Source: CBDEGR01 sp965237895 (GTDB lineage: Bacteria; Acidobacteriota; Terriglobia; UBA7540; JAPUME01). From it: a stretch of 64,000 nt of DNA. The notes under the pieces are model-generated. The model had not been told where the DNA came from. It did no database searches and saw only the letters and a list, made by a program, of their open reading frames with translations. A program made the translations under genes and the position numbers. Where the stretch lies: assembly GCA_965237895.1 (NCBI GenBank), contig CBDEGR010000002.1, positions 1,116,001-1,180,000 of the forward strand, read 5' to 3'. Positions 34,546-43,402 of the stretch are shown piece after piece. The stretch's first letter is position 1. The number at the start of each line of letters is the position of its first letter.

Positions 34546-35353
34546 TTAAGAAACAATAATACCGGGCGTAGCCGACCACGTTGCTGGAGGTGGCATAGCG
34601 GGCCAATTCGGCTTTGGTCGCGCCCAGCTCCTTGGTGGCGGTCAGCATGGCGACGGCGGAGCCGTAGCCGCACATGGAGATCTTTTCCTGCTGCACGACC
34701 TCGTAGAGTTCCTGTGGGTTCAAGGCCAGGATCTTCTCAATCGCCTTTTCATCCTTGACGCGGGTGATAAGGTCCGGCTCGAAGTGGTTCATGTCGCTTG
34801 AGGCGATGAGGAAGATGGACCTCTCGAAGTCCTGTGTGACGGAGGCCAGCGCCCGCCCCAACTTTTCCAGCAAATCGAAATCACTTCCGCCGATGGTGAT
34901 GGGAACAAATCGGAACTCGCTTTGAATAGTTTGGAGGAAGGGAAGTTGGACTTCAAGGGCGTGTTCGCCCACGTGCGCCAAGCTGTCTTCTTCGATGTCC
35001 GGATCGGCTTGGCAGAGGGCCTTGGCCAACTCCCGGTCGATCACGGCCTGACCGAGCGGGGTGGACCAGCAGCCCGACGACATGACGGCCAGCGGCTTTC
35101 CTCGGCCCGTGTGATTGGGGCAGAGCATGACGTAGGCCGAGTGCGGTTCCAGTCTCCGGTAGACAGCCCCGGCGACGTGCCTCGAATAGACGTAGCCGGC
35201 GTGAGGGACCACACACCCCTTGGCTCCGGACACTTTTTCAGCGGATGCAAAGCCTGCCCCCAGGAATTCGGCCAAGTCGCGGCCCAGGACTCGGGGGCTC
35301 GAAGGATAGAATCTGCCTGCGACGGCCGGCTGTCGAACCGATACCCCGTCCAC
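34546..35353 (-). CDS. AmmeMemoRadiSam system protein B (MEMO1 family), 3' end frameshifted
   Basis: About 268 residues of a MEMO-type, dioxygenase-fold protein: VRQPAVAGRFYPSSPRVL, VVPHAGYVYSRHVAGAVY, CPNHTGRG, VGEHALEVQLPFLQ, ASSDMNHFEP and SSNVVGYA. As written, the frame does not stop here but runs 150 codons further, antisense through the opposing terminator and the RS-repeat region, to 34088. Removing one C from the run at 34563-34565 restores the family's usual ending VGYAGIIVS and a stop at 34546-34548. I take that as the true end. The partner AmmeMemoRadiSam genes are not adjacent. Start uncertain by a few codons. Confidence 0.8.
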
Positions 35354-35586
35354 GGGAAGAATGTAAGCCTGCCCTATTCCGGTGTCAAGAAGTGTTGCAT
35401 GAAAAGCACTTATTTCCGGAGTGGGGTTGGAAACGGCGGCTCTTTTGGTCCTAGAAGTCGTCTCCTAAATGCGCGACATGACGCACCCGACGAGATGGCA
35501 CGCTACCTCAAAGGCTTTAGCTGCTGAGGGTACAGTTCTGCTGAGTCTTTAACCCGGTTGCAGCGCCTTGTTAGGCAGCGCGACGG

Positions 35587-35958
35587 CTAACCGGCGACAG
35601 TGTACGCCAGCCAGACGCCGAAGCCACATGCGACGCCGCCCCAGAACCGGAAGAGTAAGGAGCCCCGGCGGGTCCACCAATCGAAAATTTTGCGGGAGCG
35701 CTCGAGCCCAACGAGTGGGGTGGCGAAACCACCGACGACGATGATCACGCCGAGGACGCGGAGGGCCCCTGGCGCGCGCGAATCCGGCGCCGCAAGAAAG
35801 AGCGCGATGCCTAAGAGGATCCGGAAAGCCCCGGCGGCGTAGAGTCCCGCCGGAGTTTGGACGGAGCGGCCAAATGCCACCAAGCGCCCGGGAGCCACAA
35901 TGCCAAGGACACCCAAAGCAGCAACGAGAAGGCTGAGAATAACTGCTACGATTGTCAT
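35587..35958 (-). CDS. Small four-TM membrane protein
   Basis: A 123-residue protein with four hydrophobic segments (about 3-25, 38-57, 64-82 and 98-120), similar in layout to short integral membrane proteins of unknown role. ATG at 35958 follows a ggaggtg-type site. It stands alone between MEMO and the UvrA scrap. No conserved catalytic residues seen. Confidence 0.6.
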   Translation of the reverse strand: MTIVAVILSLLVAALGVLGIVAPGRLVAFGRSVQTPAGLYAAGAFRILLGIALFLAAPDSRAPGALRVLGVIIVVGGFATPLVGLERSRKIFDWWTRRGSLLFRFWGGVACGFGVWLAYTVAG

Positions 35959-36136
35959 TTCACCTCCCAGCGTGCTGCCCGATATTGATTATTCTGTTCG
36001 GCTTAATATCCCACCTGCCCGCATCAGGCGCAAGCGGAATCGGCCAAGACTCTTCTCGGGTGGCGCATACATGGTGCGGTTTACCATGTGTGCGTTGAGA
36101 TGCTTACCCGCCAGCTGCGGACTTAACCCCTCCCGT

Positions 36137-36217
36137 TCTTCGACGGAAATCTACGACTACCTGCGGCTGCTTTACGCCCGCATCGGCACGGTCTATTGCC
36201 GGAAATGCGGCCGCCCC
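36137..36217 (+). pseudogene. 27-residue internal scrap of uvrA
   Basis: Read in the plus direction, SSTEIYDYLRLLYARIGTVY followed by CRKCGRP is an almost exact match to the conserved TEIYDYLRLLyARiG / C.xCg.p zinc-knuckle start of UvrA (excinuclease subunit A). No UvrA sequence continues on either side. The end of the minus-strand aminotransferase gene runs into this scrap, so one edge of the rearrangement is at about 36218. Confidence 0.7.
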
Positions 36218-37368
36218 ACCCACTCCTCGATCCGCTTCAGGGCTTTTTGGATATTCACCACCGAATTGGCGTAGGAGAGACGAATAAAGCCTTCTCCGTG
36301 CGAGCCGAAGCCGGGGCCGGAGAGCGTGGCGACGCCGGCCTCGGGCAGCAGGCGGTCGGCCAGCTCTTGCGAAGAGAAGCCCGTGCCAGTGATGTTGGGG
36401 AAGGCGTAAAAGGCGCCGTGCGGCATGCGGCAGCGGAAACCGGGGATGCGGTTCAGCCCCTCGACGACGACGTTACGGCGGCGCTCGAACTCCTCTTTCA
36501 TCTTGCGCGCGTGGGACTGGTCGCCGCGCAGCGCTTCCATTCCCGCCTGTTGCGTGAAGGAGGCCGTGCAGGAGTTCGAGTTCGTCATCAAGAGCGCCAC
36601 TTTCCGCGCCACCGGCACGGGCATGACGCCGTAGCCGAGCCGCCAGCCGGTCATGGCATAGGTCTTCGAGAAGCCGTCCAGGATGACGGTCCGCTCCTTC
36701 ATGCCGTCAAACTGGGTGATGCTGACGGGTTCGGCGTCGTAGATGATCTCGCGATAAATTTCATCGGAGAGGACGTTGATGTCGGTACCCGCTAACGTCC
36801 CGGCCAGGGCCTGAAGCTGCGCGCGCGTGATGACCGCGCCGGTGGGGTTGTTGGGCGAGTTCAAGATCACCAGGCGCGTCTTCTTGGTGATGAGGCTCTT
36901 CACTTCGTCCACGTCGAGGCCGAAGTCGAGTTCTTCTCGGTGAGGAAGAGAAATGGGCTTCGCGCCGACGAAGCGGACCATGGAGGCGTAGATGGGAAAG
37001 CCCGGGTCGGGGACCAGGACTTCGTCGCCCGGCTCGACCAGCGCCAGCATGGTGTAGAACATGATGGGCTTCGCGCCCGGCGTGACGACCACTTCATCCG
37101 GGTCGACCGCATTGCCGCGCGTGCGGCTGACCTGCTGGGCGATGGCCTGCCGGAGTTCGGGGAATCCCGCCGCCGGACCGTAGTGCGTCCAACCGTCGCG
37201 CAGCGCCTTGATGCCGGCCTCGACGATGTTCGGCGGGGTGGTAAAGTCCGGCTCGCCGATTTCAAGATGGACCACGTCCTTGCCTTCGGCCTCCAGCGCC
37301 CGCGCCTTCACCAGCACGTCAAAGGCGGATTCGGTTCCCAACTGGGAAATGCGTTCGGCTAATTTCAT
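36193..37368 (-). CDS. PLP-dependent class I aminotransferase (AspC-like)
   Basis: A 391-residue fold-type I aminotransferase. Visible landmarks are YGPAAGFPELRQAIA, NSPNNPTGAVITR (Asn/Pro cofactor contacts), DEIYREI (Asp on the pyridine nitrogen), and GFSKTYAMTGWRLGY with the Schiff-base Lys; FIRLSYANS near the end holds the substrate-binding Arg. The last few residues (GRPHFRQ) lie in the uvrA scrap, suggesting the native C-terminus was replaced. Probable substrate aspartate or a related amino acid. ATG at 37368. Confidence 0.9.
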   Translation of the reverse strand: MKLAERISQLGTESAFDVLVKARALEAEGKDVVHLEIGEPDFTTPPNIVEAGIKALRDGWTHYGPAAGFPELRQAIAQQVSRTRGNAVDPDEVVVTPGAKPIMFYTMLALVEPGDEVLVPDPGFPIYASMVRFVGAKPISLPHREELDFGLDVDEVKSLITKKTRLVILNSPNNPTGAVITRAQLQALAGTLAGTDINVLSDEIYREIIYDAEPVSITQFDGMKERTVILDGFSKTYAMTGWRLGYGVMPVPVARKVALLMTNSNSCTASFTQQAGMEALRGDQSHARKMKEEFERRRNVVVEGLNRIPGFRCRMPHGAFYAFPNITGTGFSSQELADRLLPEAGVATLSGPGFGSHGEGFIRLSYANSVVNIQKALKRIEEWVGRPHFRQ

Positions 37369-37405
37369 AATGATCTTCTCCGCTTACCTTTCCGGCATGA
37401 GTGAC

Positions 37406-38128
37406 TCAGTCTCCCTCGCCGGCGCGGCGGTGTTTTTCCGAGAATCCGGCGACAATTTCGTTCCAGTGAATTGCCGCATAGTTTTCCGCCCGCCAGTCGG
37501 CGGCGGCGACGCCGAGGGCCTCAAGCGGGACGCTGTGGGCGAGGCCCAGCGACCGCATGCCCGCAGCGTCCGCGCCCGCAACGCCCGCCGGGGAGTCTTC
37601 GATAACGAGGCATTCGGTGGCCTGGAGCGTATCTGGGGAGAAAATCGGCTGCCGCCGGAGTTGTTCCAGCGTCAGCAGAAAGCAGGCCGGGTCGGGCTTC
37701 GAGGGGCCGAAGTCGTCGGCGCTGACCAGGACGGGAAACTTTTTGGTGAGGCCTATTTTTCCAAGCAGGTGGCTCACCTCGGAGCGGATGCTGCCGGTGG
37801 CGATGGCCAGCGGGTAGTCCTTGGATACTTGCTCGATGAAATCCAGCGCGCCGGGCAGGGGAGGTAAGCCGTCTTGGATGACTTCCATATAACGCTTGTT
37901 CTTCCACTCCAACAATTCTTCCAGCCGCGCCTCGGTCAGCTTGCCACCGTTCCGGCTGAAGAGAAGATTCAGCACGCCGCGGTCATGGAGGGCCAGATAG
38001 TCGCGAAAGTACTCCTCTTCGCTCAGGGTGAAGCCCTCCTTCGCGGCTAACTCCAGAAAAGCACGGTAGATGGTGGGCTCCGTGTCTACAATGATTCCGT
38101 CAAAATCGAAGATAATGGCTCTCAGCAA
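37406..38128 (-). CDS. HAD-superfamily hydrolase, beta-phosphoglucomutase-like
   Basis: A 240-residue subfamily IA HAD protein: IIFDFDGIIVDTEP holds the nucleophile and acid/base Asp pair, LAIATGS is motif II, GLTKKFPVLVSADDFGPSKPDP gives motif III Lys, and LVIEDSPAGVAGADAAGM is motif IV. A helical cap lies between. Likely a sugar-phosphate phosphatase or phosphomutase. It ends 37 bases upstream of the aminotransferase start on the same strand and is probably co-transcribed with it. Confidence 0.85.
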   Translation of the reverse strand: MLRAIIFDFDGIIVDTEPTIYRAFLELAAKEGFTLSEEEYFRDYLALHDRGVLNLLFSRNGGKLTEARLEELLEWKNKRYMEVIQDGLPPLPGALDFIEQVSKDYPLAIATGSIRSEVSHLLGKIGLTKKFPVLVSADDFGPSKPDPACFLLTLEQLRRQPIFSPDTLQATECLVIEDSPAGVAGADAAGMRSLGLAHSVPLEALGVAAADWRAENYAAIHWNEIVAGFSEKHRRAGEGD

Positions 38129-38418
38129 GGCGGCTCGACGCTCCCAGGGAATTGCAGTATCATACTCATTACGCAGAATCTTCTCAAGAGACCGGTCGGC
38201 TGTTGAGGGTCAAAGCCCATAGGAATCAAGCTTTTTCGAGTTGCAACGGGCATGGGTGTTTTGTTTCTCGGCCGGGTACAATGGCATCTAAAGGAAGAGG
38301 AGGAGGCCAAGACGGCGCGGGACGGGCTACAAATTTCGTTCCGCTGCCCGGTTTCCATTTTCGCTTCGCAGCACACCCGGAGATGTGGGGAATCGGCTTG
38401 AAAACAGGAGGAAGGTAA

Positions 38419-39141
38419 ATGGGCCAGCTCGGCATACCCACAGCTTTTATCGCCGGAGTCGTTTCGTTTCTCTCACCCTGCGTGCTGCCCTTGGTGCCCG
38501 GTTACCTTTCCATGATCTCCGGGGCTTCACTCGACGAGTTGAAGTCCGGCGGGGACGCCAATCTGACCGTGCGGGTGGTCCGAAGCTCGCTGGCCTTCGT
38601 TGCGGGTTTCACTCTGGTCTTTGTGACGCTGGGCGCGACGGCCACCTGGGTGGGGTCATTCCTCCTGGCGCAGCGCTCGGTCTTTAACATTGTGGCCGGA
38701 GCCTTGGTGATTATCTTCGGTCTCCATCTGACCGGCCTGGTAAAGATTCCCTTCCTCTATCGGGAGGCGCGGGTCCATTCGCAAAATACGGGCCGAGGGC
38801 TTGTCGGTTCCTTTCTGATCGGACTGGCTTTTGCCTTCGGCTGGACGCCCTGCATCGGGCCGTTGCTGTCCGGCATCCTGGCCATCGCCGCCACGCGCGA
38901 CACCGTCTATCAGGGGATGTTCCTGTTGATGATCTATTCGGCGGGCCTGGGGATTCCCTTCCTGCTGACGAGTCTGGGTTTGAGCCGCTTCCTGAAATTC
39001 TACACACGCTTCCGCACCCATTTGCGCGCGGTGGAGATCGCCTCCGGAGCGCTGCTGATTCTGATCGGCGCCTTGATTGCGAGCAACCAGCTCACGGTGC
39101 TGGTCAATTACCTGGATTTCTTGAACGTATTCACCCTCTAG
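38419..39141 (+). CDS. ccdA: Cytochrome c biogenesis/thiol-disulfide transporter CcdA
   Basis: A 240-residue, six-TM protein: VVSFLSPCVLPLVPGYLSMI carries the first membrane Cys-Pro and AFGWTPCIGPLLSGIL the second, the two redox cysteines that pass electrons from cytoplasmic thioredoxin to the periplasm. ATG at 38419 follows ggaggaaggt. It is the first gene of a same-strand run with lgt, tlpA, a DsbD-alpha-like gene and a SEC-C gene. Confidence 0.93.
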   Translation: MGQLGIPTAFIAGVVSFLSPCVLPLVPGYLSMISGASLDELKSGGDANLTVRVVRSSLAFVAGFTLVFVTLGATATWVGSFLLAQRSVFNIVAGALVIIFGLHLTGLVKIPFLYREARVHSQNTGRGLVGSFLIGLAFAFGWTPCIGPLLSGILAIAATRDTVYQGMFLLMIYSAGLGIPFLLTSLGLSRFLKFYTRFRTHLRAVEIASGALLILIGALIASNQLTVLVNYLDFLNVFTL

Positions 39142-39150
39142 AGGTCTTGA

Positions 39151-39939
39151 TTGCATCCCATTCTTTGGAGCACCGATTATTTTCGACTGCCGACCTACGG
39201 AATCCTTTTGGCTGCGGGGTTGGGATTCGGCATCTGGACGGCAGGCCGATTGGGCGGGAGGGAGGGTCTCGACCGCGGCAAGCTGTTCGACCTCAGCACG
39301 TGGATGATCATTACAGGCATTCTGGGCGCAAAGGTCCTGATGATTCTCTCCCATGCCGATTACTACTTCCGCCGGCCGGGTGAGGTCTTCTCCTGGGCCA
39401 TGTTGCAGGCTGGAGGGACCTTTTACGGGGGCTTTTTTGCGGCGCTGATCTTTGCGCTCTGGTATATCCGGGCGAACCGCTTGCCGCTCGGCAAGACGCT
39501 GGACGCCTACGCACCGGCCCTGGCGCTGGGTCATGCCGTCGGGCGGCTGGGGTGCTTTGCCGCCGGGTGCGATTACGGAAAGCCGACCGATCTGTTTCTG
39601 GGCGTGACGTTTACCGACCCGGCCAGCCATGACTTGGTTGGCATCCCCCTGGGCGTCGCGCTCCACCCGACGCAGCTCTACGAGGCGGCGGGCAATATGG
39701 TGATTTTCCTGGGGTTACTGTGGTCTCATAGGCGCAAAGCGAATGACGGAAACGTATTTCTCTGGTATCTTTTAGCTTACGGCGCATTGCGCTTCGGGGT
39801 GGAGTTCGTCCGCGGCGACCCGAACCGAGGGTATCTGTTCGGTGATCGCGTATCCCTGGCGCAGGCGATGGCTTTGGCGGCGATGGGAACGGCCGCGGGG
39901 CTGATGGTTTATTTTCGCAGGAGGCAGCAAGAAGCCTGA
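39151..39939 (+). CDS. lgt: Prolipoprotein diacylglyceryl transferase
   Basis: TTG at 39151 follows gagg. The 262-residue integral membrane enzyme transfers diacylglycerol from phosphatidylglycerol to lipobox cysteines. GHAVGRLGCFAAGCDYGKPT is the Lgt signature and LHPTQLYEAAGNM the second conserved block with the catalytic His/Tyr region; RFGVEFVRGD is the third. It starts 9 bases after ccdA. Confidence 0.93.
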   Translation: MHPILWSTDYFRLPTYGILLAAGLGFGIWTAGRLGGREGLDRGKLFDLSTWMIITGILGAKVLMILSHADYYFRRPGEVFSWAMLQAGGTFYGGFFAALIFALWYIRANRLPLGKTLDAYAPALALGHAVGRLGCFAAGCDYGKPTDLFLGVTFTDPASHDLVGIPLGVALHPTQLYEAAGNMVIFLGLLWSHRRKANDGNVFLWYLLAYGALRFGVEFVRGDPNRGYLFGDRVSLAQAMALAAMGTAAGLMVYFRRRQQEA

Positions 39940-39973
39940 GTCCTTCTGTGGGTTCAAGAGAGGAGTTCGACGA

Positions 39974-40789
39974 GTGGGAAAAAAGAAGATTGTGGTAGGC
40001 GTTCTGGCGGCCGTGGGGCTGGTGGCGGCGCTCTTTTTGATCAACCGGTTCTGGATCGTTCCGGCGACGCAGAACTTGGGAGGAATGACGGACCATCCTC
40101 AGGCGCCCGACTTCGAGATGACGGCACTCGACGGCAGTTCGATCCGCCTGTCCGATTACAAGGGCAAGGTCGTGTTGCTCAATTTTTGGGCGACTTGGTG
40201 CGCGCCCTGCCTGGTGGAGATCCCCGACTTTGTCGAGCTGGTGAATCAGTACGGAGACGACGGGTTCGCCATTTTGGGAATTTCCATTGATGAAGGACCC
40301 GAGGAGAAGGTTCGGGAATTCTACGAAAGACATAAGATGAATTACCCGGTCGGGATCAATCCTTTGCTCGCCGACCTTTACGGCGGCGTGGTGGGAATCC
40401 CCACCAGCTTCCTCATCGGTCGTGACGGACGAATCTATGCCCGGCACATGGGCTTGGTTCCCCTTTCCAGGATCGAAGAGGGGATTCGAACTCTCTTGGC
40501 GCAGCAGAACGGTCAGGAGGTGGCCGACTTCAAACCCGTTGTGGGGGAGTCGGAGGAGCCGATCCAACTCGGCAACCCGAACGAGATTTACTCTGAAGTT
40601 CCCGGCGTCGATCTGAGTGAGTTGAGTGAGGAAGAGAAGGAAGCTTTCAAGGCGGCGTTGGCCGAAGGACAGTGCACCTGCCCTTGCGGGATGAACCTGC
40701 TCCAGTGCCGGGTGGAAGACAGCAGTTGCGGCGTGAGTTTGGAATTGGCCAAAAAGAAACTTGCCGAAATGCAAGGGAAGGAGTCTTAG
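39974..40789 (+). CDS. TlpA-family thiol-disulfide oxidoreductase with cysteine-rich C-terminal module
   Basis: GTG at 39974 starts a 271-residue protein with a signal anchor (residues 6-30), then a thioredoxin/AhpC-TSA domain (about 40-180) with the active site WCAPC (C76, C79) and the cis-Pro in GIPTSFLIG. A linker leads to a C-terminal module (about 209-264) with five cysteines spaced CxCxC-x6-C-x6-C (C234, C236, C238, C245, C252). The same module ends the SEC-C protein two genes downstream. The oxidoreductase should reduce envelope disulfides using electrons from CcdA; the module may bind metal or act as redox partner (inference). Confidence 0.88.
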   Translation: MGKKKIVVGVLAAVGLVAALFLINRFWIVPATQNLGGMTDHPQAPDFEMTALDGSSIRLSDYKGKVVLLNFWATWCAPCLVEIPDFVELVNQYGDDGFAILGISIDEGPEEKVREFYERHKMNYPVGINPLLADLYGGVVGIPTSFLIGRDGRIYARHMGLVPLSRIEEGIRTLLAQQNGQEVADFKPVVGESEEPIQLGNPNEIYSEVPGVDLSELSEEEKEAFKAALAEGQCTCPCGMNLLQCRVEDSSCGVSLELAKKKLAEMQGKES

Positions 40790-40790
40790 G

Positions 40791-41381
40791 GTGGCGGTTT
40801 TGGCCGGCGAAGGAAAAGTCAATTCTCTTGGCAAGGGATCCTTCTCCTGCGTCCTTGTCCTTGCCGCGCTGGCGGTTGCGCTCTGGGCGCCCGCATGCTT
40901 CGCCAAGCCGGGGAAGAGCGTGATCGAGGTGAAACTTCTGACCGCCACCGACGCTGCCCCTCCCGGCGCTGCGTTGCAGGTTGTCGCTGTTGCGGAAATT
41001 CACGACGGGTATCACATTAACGACCACCGTCCCACGCTCGACTACCTGATTCCCACCGTGCTCAAATGGGATTCCCACTCCGGGGTGACGCCCGGCGAGG
41101 CGGTGTATCCGGCGGGAGAAATGCGCAAGTTTGCCTTTTCCAGCACACACCTCTCCGTTTACCAAGGGAGAGTGTTAATCGGCGCCACGCTGCGGCTCGA
41201 TGCCGACCTCGAGCCCGGCGAGTATGAACTGACCGGACGGCTCTCCTATCAGGCCTGTACCAACACCGCTTGTCTTCCTCCCTCGCGGGAACCCTTCCGG
41301 CTGCGGCTGAAGGTGGTTCCGCAGGGGAGCGCCCTGAAGCGCCTTGACGAAGAGACTTTTCGACAAGTCGAATTTCCATGA
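40791..41381 (+). CDS. DsbD N-terminal-domain-like exported protein
   Basis: GTG at 40791 follows aaggagtcttag, overlapping the end of tlpA closely. A signal peptide (LVLAALAVALWAPACFA) precedes a beta-sandwich domain: DGYHINDHRP, LSVYQGRVLIGATLRLDADL, and LSYQACTNTACLPPSREPF, in which the two cysteines correspond to the catalytic pair of DsbD-alpha. It would accept electrons from CcdA/TlpA and pass them to periplasmic targets. About 196 residues. Confidence 0.8.
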   Translation: MAVLAGEGKVNSLGKGSFSCVLVLAALAVALWAPACFAKPGKSVIEVKLLTATDAAPPGAALQVVAVAEIHDGYHINDHRPTLDYLIPTVLKWDSHSGVTPGEAVYPAGEMRKFAFSSTHLSVYQGRVLIGATLRLDADLEPGEYELTGRLSYQACTNTACLPPSREPFRLRLKVVPQGSALKRLDEETFRQVEFP

Positions 41382-41881
41382 ACCCGGAATCTTCGTCTGT
41401 GTCTGTGGCCTCGGGGTCCCTGCCGGCTTCCTCGGACCCTTGTCTTTGCGGGAGCGGGCAGCCGTACGGGAAGTGCTGCGGCAAGCAAGCGGCGTCGGAC
41501 CGGATTCCCGAGCCGGCCAAGGCCGTCAGGGCCGGAATTCTCCTGGCGTCCCTGGTTCTTGTCGCTTGGCTGCTGAATCCTTCCGATCCCGCCCTGGAAC
41601 CCGCGCCGCTCAATCTTGACGCCGAAACTGCGCCGGCCCCAGGCGCCGAGAGTCCCTCGGAGATTCTCCCCACCAATTTTACGGATTTACCGGAGGTGGA
41701 CCTGGGGAAGCTCGAGGCCAACCAAAAAAGGAGAATCTTGCTGCGGTTGAATACGGAGCCCTGTCCCTGCGGTTGCGGCAACAACCTGGCCGGTTGCCGT
41801 GTGACGCATTCCATCTGCCGAATCTCGGCGGAACTAGCGAAACGGTACCTGGAGCGGGCGGCTGCTTTGAGCGGGCCGTAA
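41378..41881 (+). CDS. SEC-C zinc motif protein with one TM and the five-cysteine module
   Basis: The ATG overlaps the preceding stop by four bases, so translation is coupled. The 167 residues hold an N-terminal SEC-C-like zinc motif (PCLCGSGQPYGKCCG, residues 21-35), one membrane segment (about 50-66), a Pro-rich linker, and a C-terminal module (about 104-159) with C129, C131, C133, C140 and C147. Spacing and many residues (NL, CRV, S-C, ELAK) match the TlpA module of this operon. Orientation suggests the SEC-C end is cytoplasmic and the module periplasmic. No family name known to me. Confidence 0.75.
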   Translation: MNPESSSVSVASGSLPASSDPCLCGSGQPYGKCCGKQAASDRIPEPAKAVRAGILLASLVLVAWLLNPSDPALEPAPLNLDAETAPAPGAESPSEILPTNFTDLPEVDLGKLEANQKRRILLRLNTEPCPCGCGNNLAGCRVTHSICRISAELAKRYLERAAALSGP

Positions 41882-41906
41882 CGGTCGAGTCCCTTTCTTT
41901 CCTTCC

Positions 41907-42689
41907 CTAGTGGCCGCCGGAAAACAGCCGAGAGAACCATCTCTTCTTTGAGGTGCGCGGGTCGAGCGGCTTGCGGCCGGCGGGTAGATCATTCCCGTCA
42001 ATCATGGCTTGCGGGTTCGCGCGGAAAAGCTCTTCGGCCGTCCGGTCGCCGTATTTTTTCCGGATCTCCTCGTGGCAGGGTGTAAGCCGAGGCGGGCGGG
42101 ATGTCGTGTTGTGGGCATCGCTGGCGACGGCGTGTACAAGATGGTGCTCCAGCAACTTCCGTGCCGCCTTCTGCGCTTGGGGGCCGAACTTTCCCATCAC
42201 CGACTGCGCGGTAATCTGCACGGAACAACCTGCCTGCACCCAGTCGTAGAGAACTTCCGGGTGGTTCTGGAGAAAATAGGTTCTTTCCGGATGGGTAATG
42301 ACGGGGACGATGTCGGCGGAGTGCAATTCAAAGAAAATCTGCCGGATATTCCGGGGAACGACCATCTCGTCGAATTCCACCAGCAGATGGTTTCTCCCGT
42401 TGAGCGTAAACTGGTTTCGGTCTTCGCGGACGGCGCGGAGATTTTCATACGAGAAATGAAAATCGCATCCGGGAAGGATTTGCAGCGTTTCGCCGACGGC
42501 GGCCTGCAACTCGGCGATTTTCGCCTTATTGGTTTCCGGGTCGAAGGGAAAACGGACGTTGCAGTGCGGCGAGGCGACCATGTGGGTGATGCCGTCGTCG
42601 GCGGCCATCCGGCACATCTTTACCGATTCCTCCAGCGAGGCGCCGCCGTCGTCGAGCCCCGGCAGGATGTGGCTGTGGATGTCAATCAT
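41907..42689 (-). CDS. CpsB/CapC-type tyrosine-protein phosphatase (PHP fold)
   Basis: A 260-residue PHP-domain protein starting MIDIHSHILPGLDDG (metal-binding HxH), with ASPHCN, LPGCDFHF, LVEFDE, VITHPERT and VASDAHN supplying the other ligands. CpsB/YwqE-type manganese phosphatases dephosphorylate the tyrosine kinases that control capsule export. No kinase is adjacent, but nucleotide-sugar genes lie 10 kb downstream. ATG at 42689. The C-terminal 20 residues are basic. Confidence 0.88.
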   Translation of the reverse strand: MIDIHSHILPGLDDGGASLEESVKMCRMAADDGITHMVASPHCNVRFPFDPETNKAKIAELQAAVGETLQILPGCDFHFSYENLRAVREDRNQFTLNGRNHLLVEFDEMVVPRNIRQIFFELHSADIVPVITHPERTYFLQNHPEVLYDWVQAGCSVQITAQSVMGKFGPQAQKAARKLLEHHLVHAVASDAHNTTSRPPRLTPCHEEIRKKYGDRTAEELFRANPQAMIDGNDLPAGRKPLDPRTSKKRWFSRLFSGGH

Positions 42690-42870
42690 GGGGCATCGGG
42701 AGATTTCGGCGTCGATTTCATAGAGGCAGTTGGAGGGTGATGCGAACGGGAAAGAGGCAAGGCCGGGTGAAGTTGCGCAATAGAAATCCGGCCCTCCCTC
42801 GAGACCGGATGGGCAGTCCGGCCGGCCCCTAACCGACGTGCTTCAAATGCCAGAGGAGGCCGACCAGCGT

Positions 42871-43371
42871 TTAACCGTCCCGGATCTTGCCCTTTTGCAG
42901 AAAGTCGCGGAGTTCGCGTTTTGAGAACCATCGAGTCCGAATCCGTTCATCTTCCTCCGGAGCCGCTGGGGACTGCTTCAACTCTGTGGCGCGGACCAAG
43001 TGCATCTTCTCGTCCAGGAAACCCGGACTGGGGAAGAAGGTCAGCAGGGGCGCCAGCTTCCCGGCTCGAAGACCCGTCTCCTCTTTTAATTCCCTCCGCG
43101 ACGCCTGCGCTACGGACTCGCCGGGCTCAATGCGTCCGGCGGCCAGTTCCCAAAGAAATCGGCCCACCGCGTAGCGAAACTGCCTTACCAGAAGTATTTT
43201 GCCGGAGGAATGGACGGGTAGAAGCACCACGGAGCCGGTGTGGCGGACTACTTCACGAACGGCTTCGACGCCTCCCGGTTCGGCCACGCGGTCCACATCA
43301 AGCCGAATAATACGGCCCTGATAGATGGTCTTGGAGCGGAGCTGGCGCGCCCTCGGCCCCGTCGTCATCAC
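42871..43371 (-). CDS. Nudix hydrolase, ADP-ribose pyrophosphatase-like
   Basis: A 166-residue protein with a complete Nudix box, GRIEPGESVAQASRRELKEE followed by TG, and preceding GSVVLLPVHSSGKILLVRQF, RYAVGRFLWELAAG, typical of ADP-ribose/ADP-sugar pyrophosphatases (NudF type). Cytoplasmic. Start could be ATG 43371 or the next methionine. The 180 bases between it and the CpsB gene hold nothing recognised. Confidence 0.88.
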   Translation of the reverse strand: MMTTGPRARQLRSKTIYQGRIIRLDVDRVAEPGGVEAVREVVRHTGSVVLLPVHSSGKILLVRQFRYAVGRFLWELAAGRIEPGESVAQASRRELKEETGLRAGKLAPLLTFFPSPGFLDEKMHLVRATELKQSPAAPEEDERIRTRWFSKRELRDFLQKGKIRDG

Positions 43372-43402
43372 CCGAGCGGGGAAGTGAGGCCGCCGACGTT
43401 CA

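Noticed and set aside
35540..35600. attC-like sequence (cgccttgttaggc) suggesting an integron cassette
   Set aside because: The matching 5' core (RYYYAAC) is not found at a suitable distance and there is no cassette array or IntI gene.
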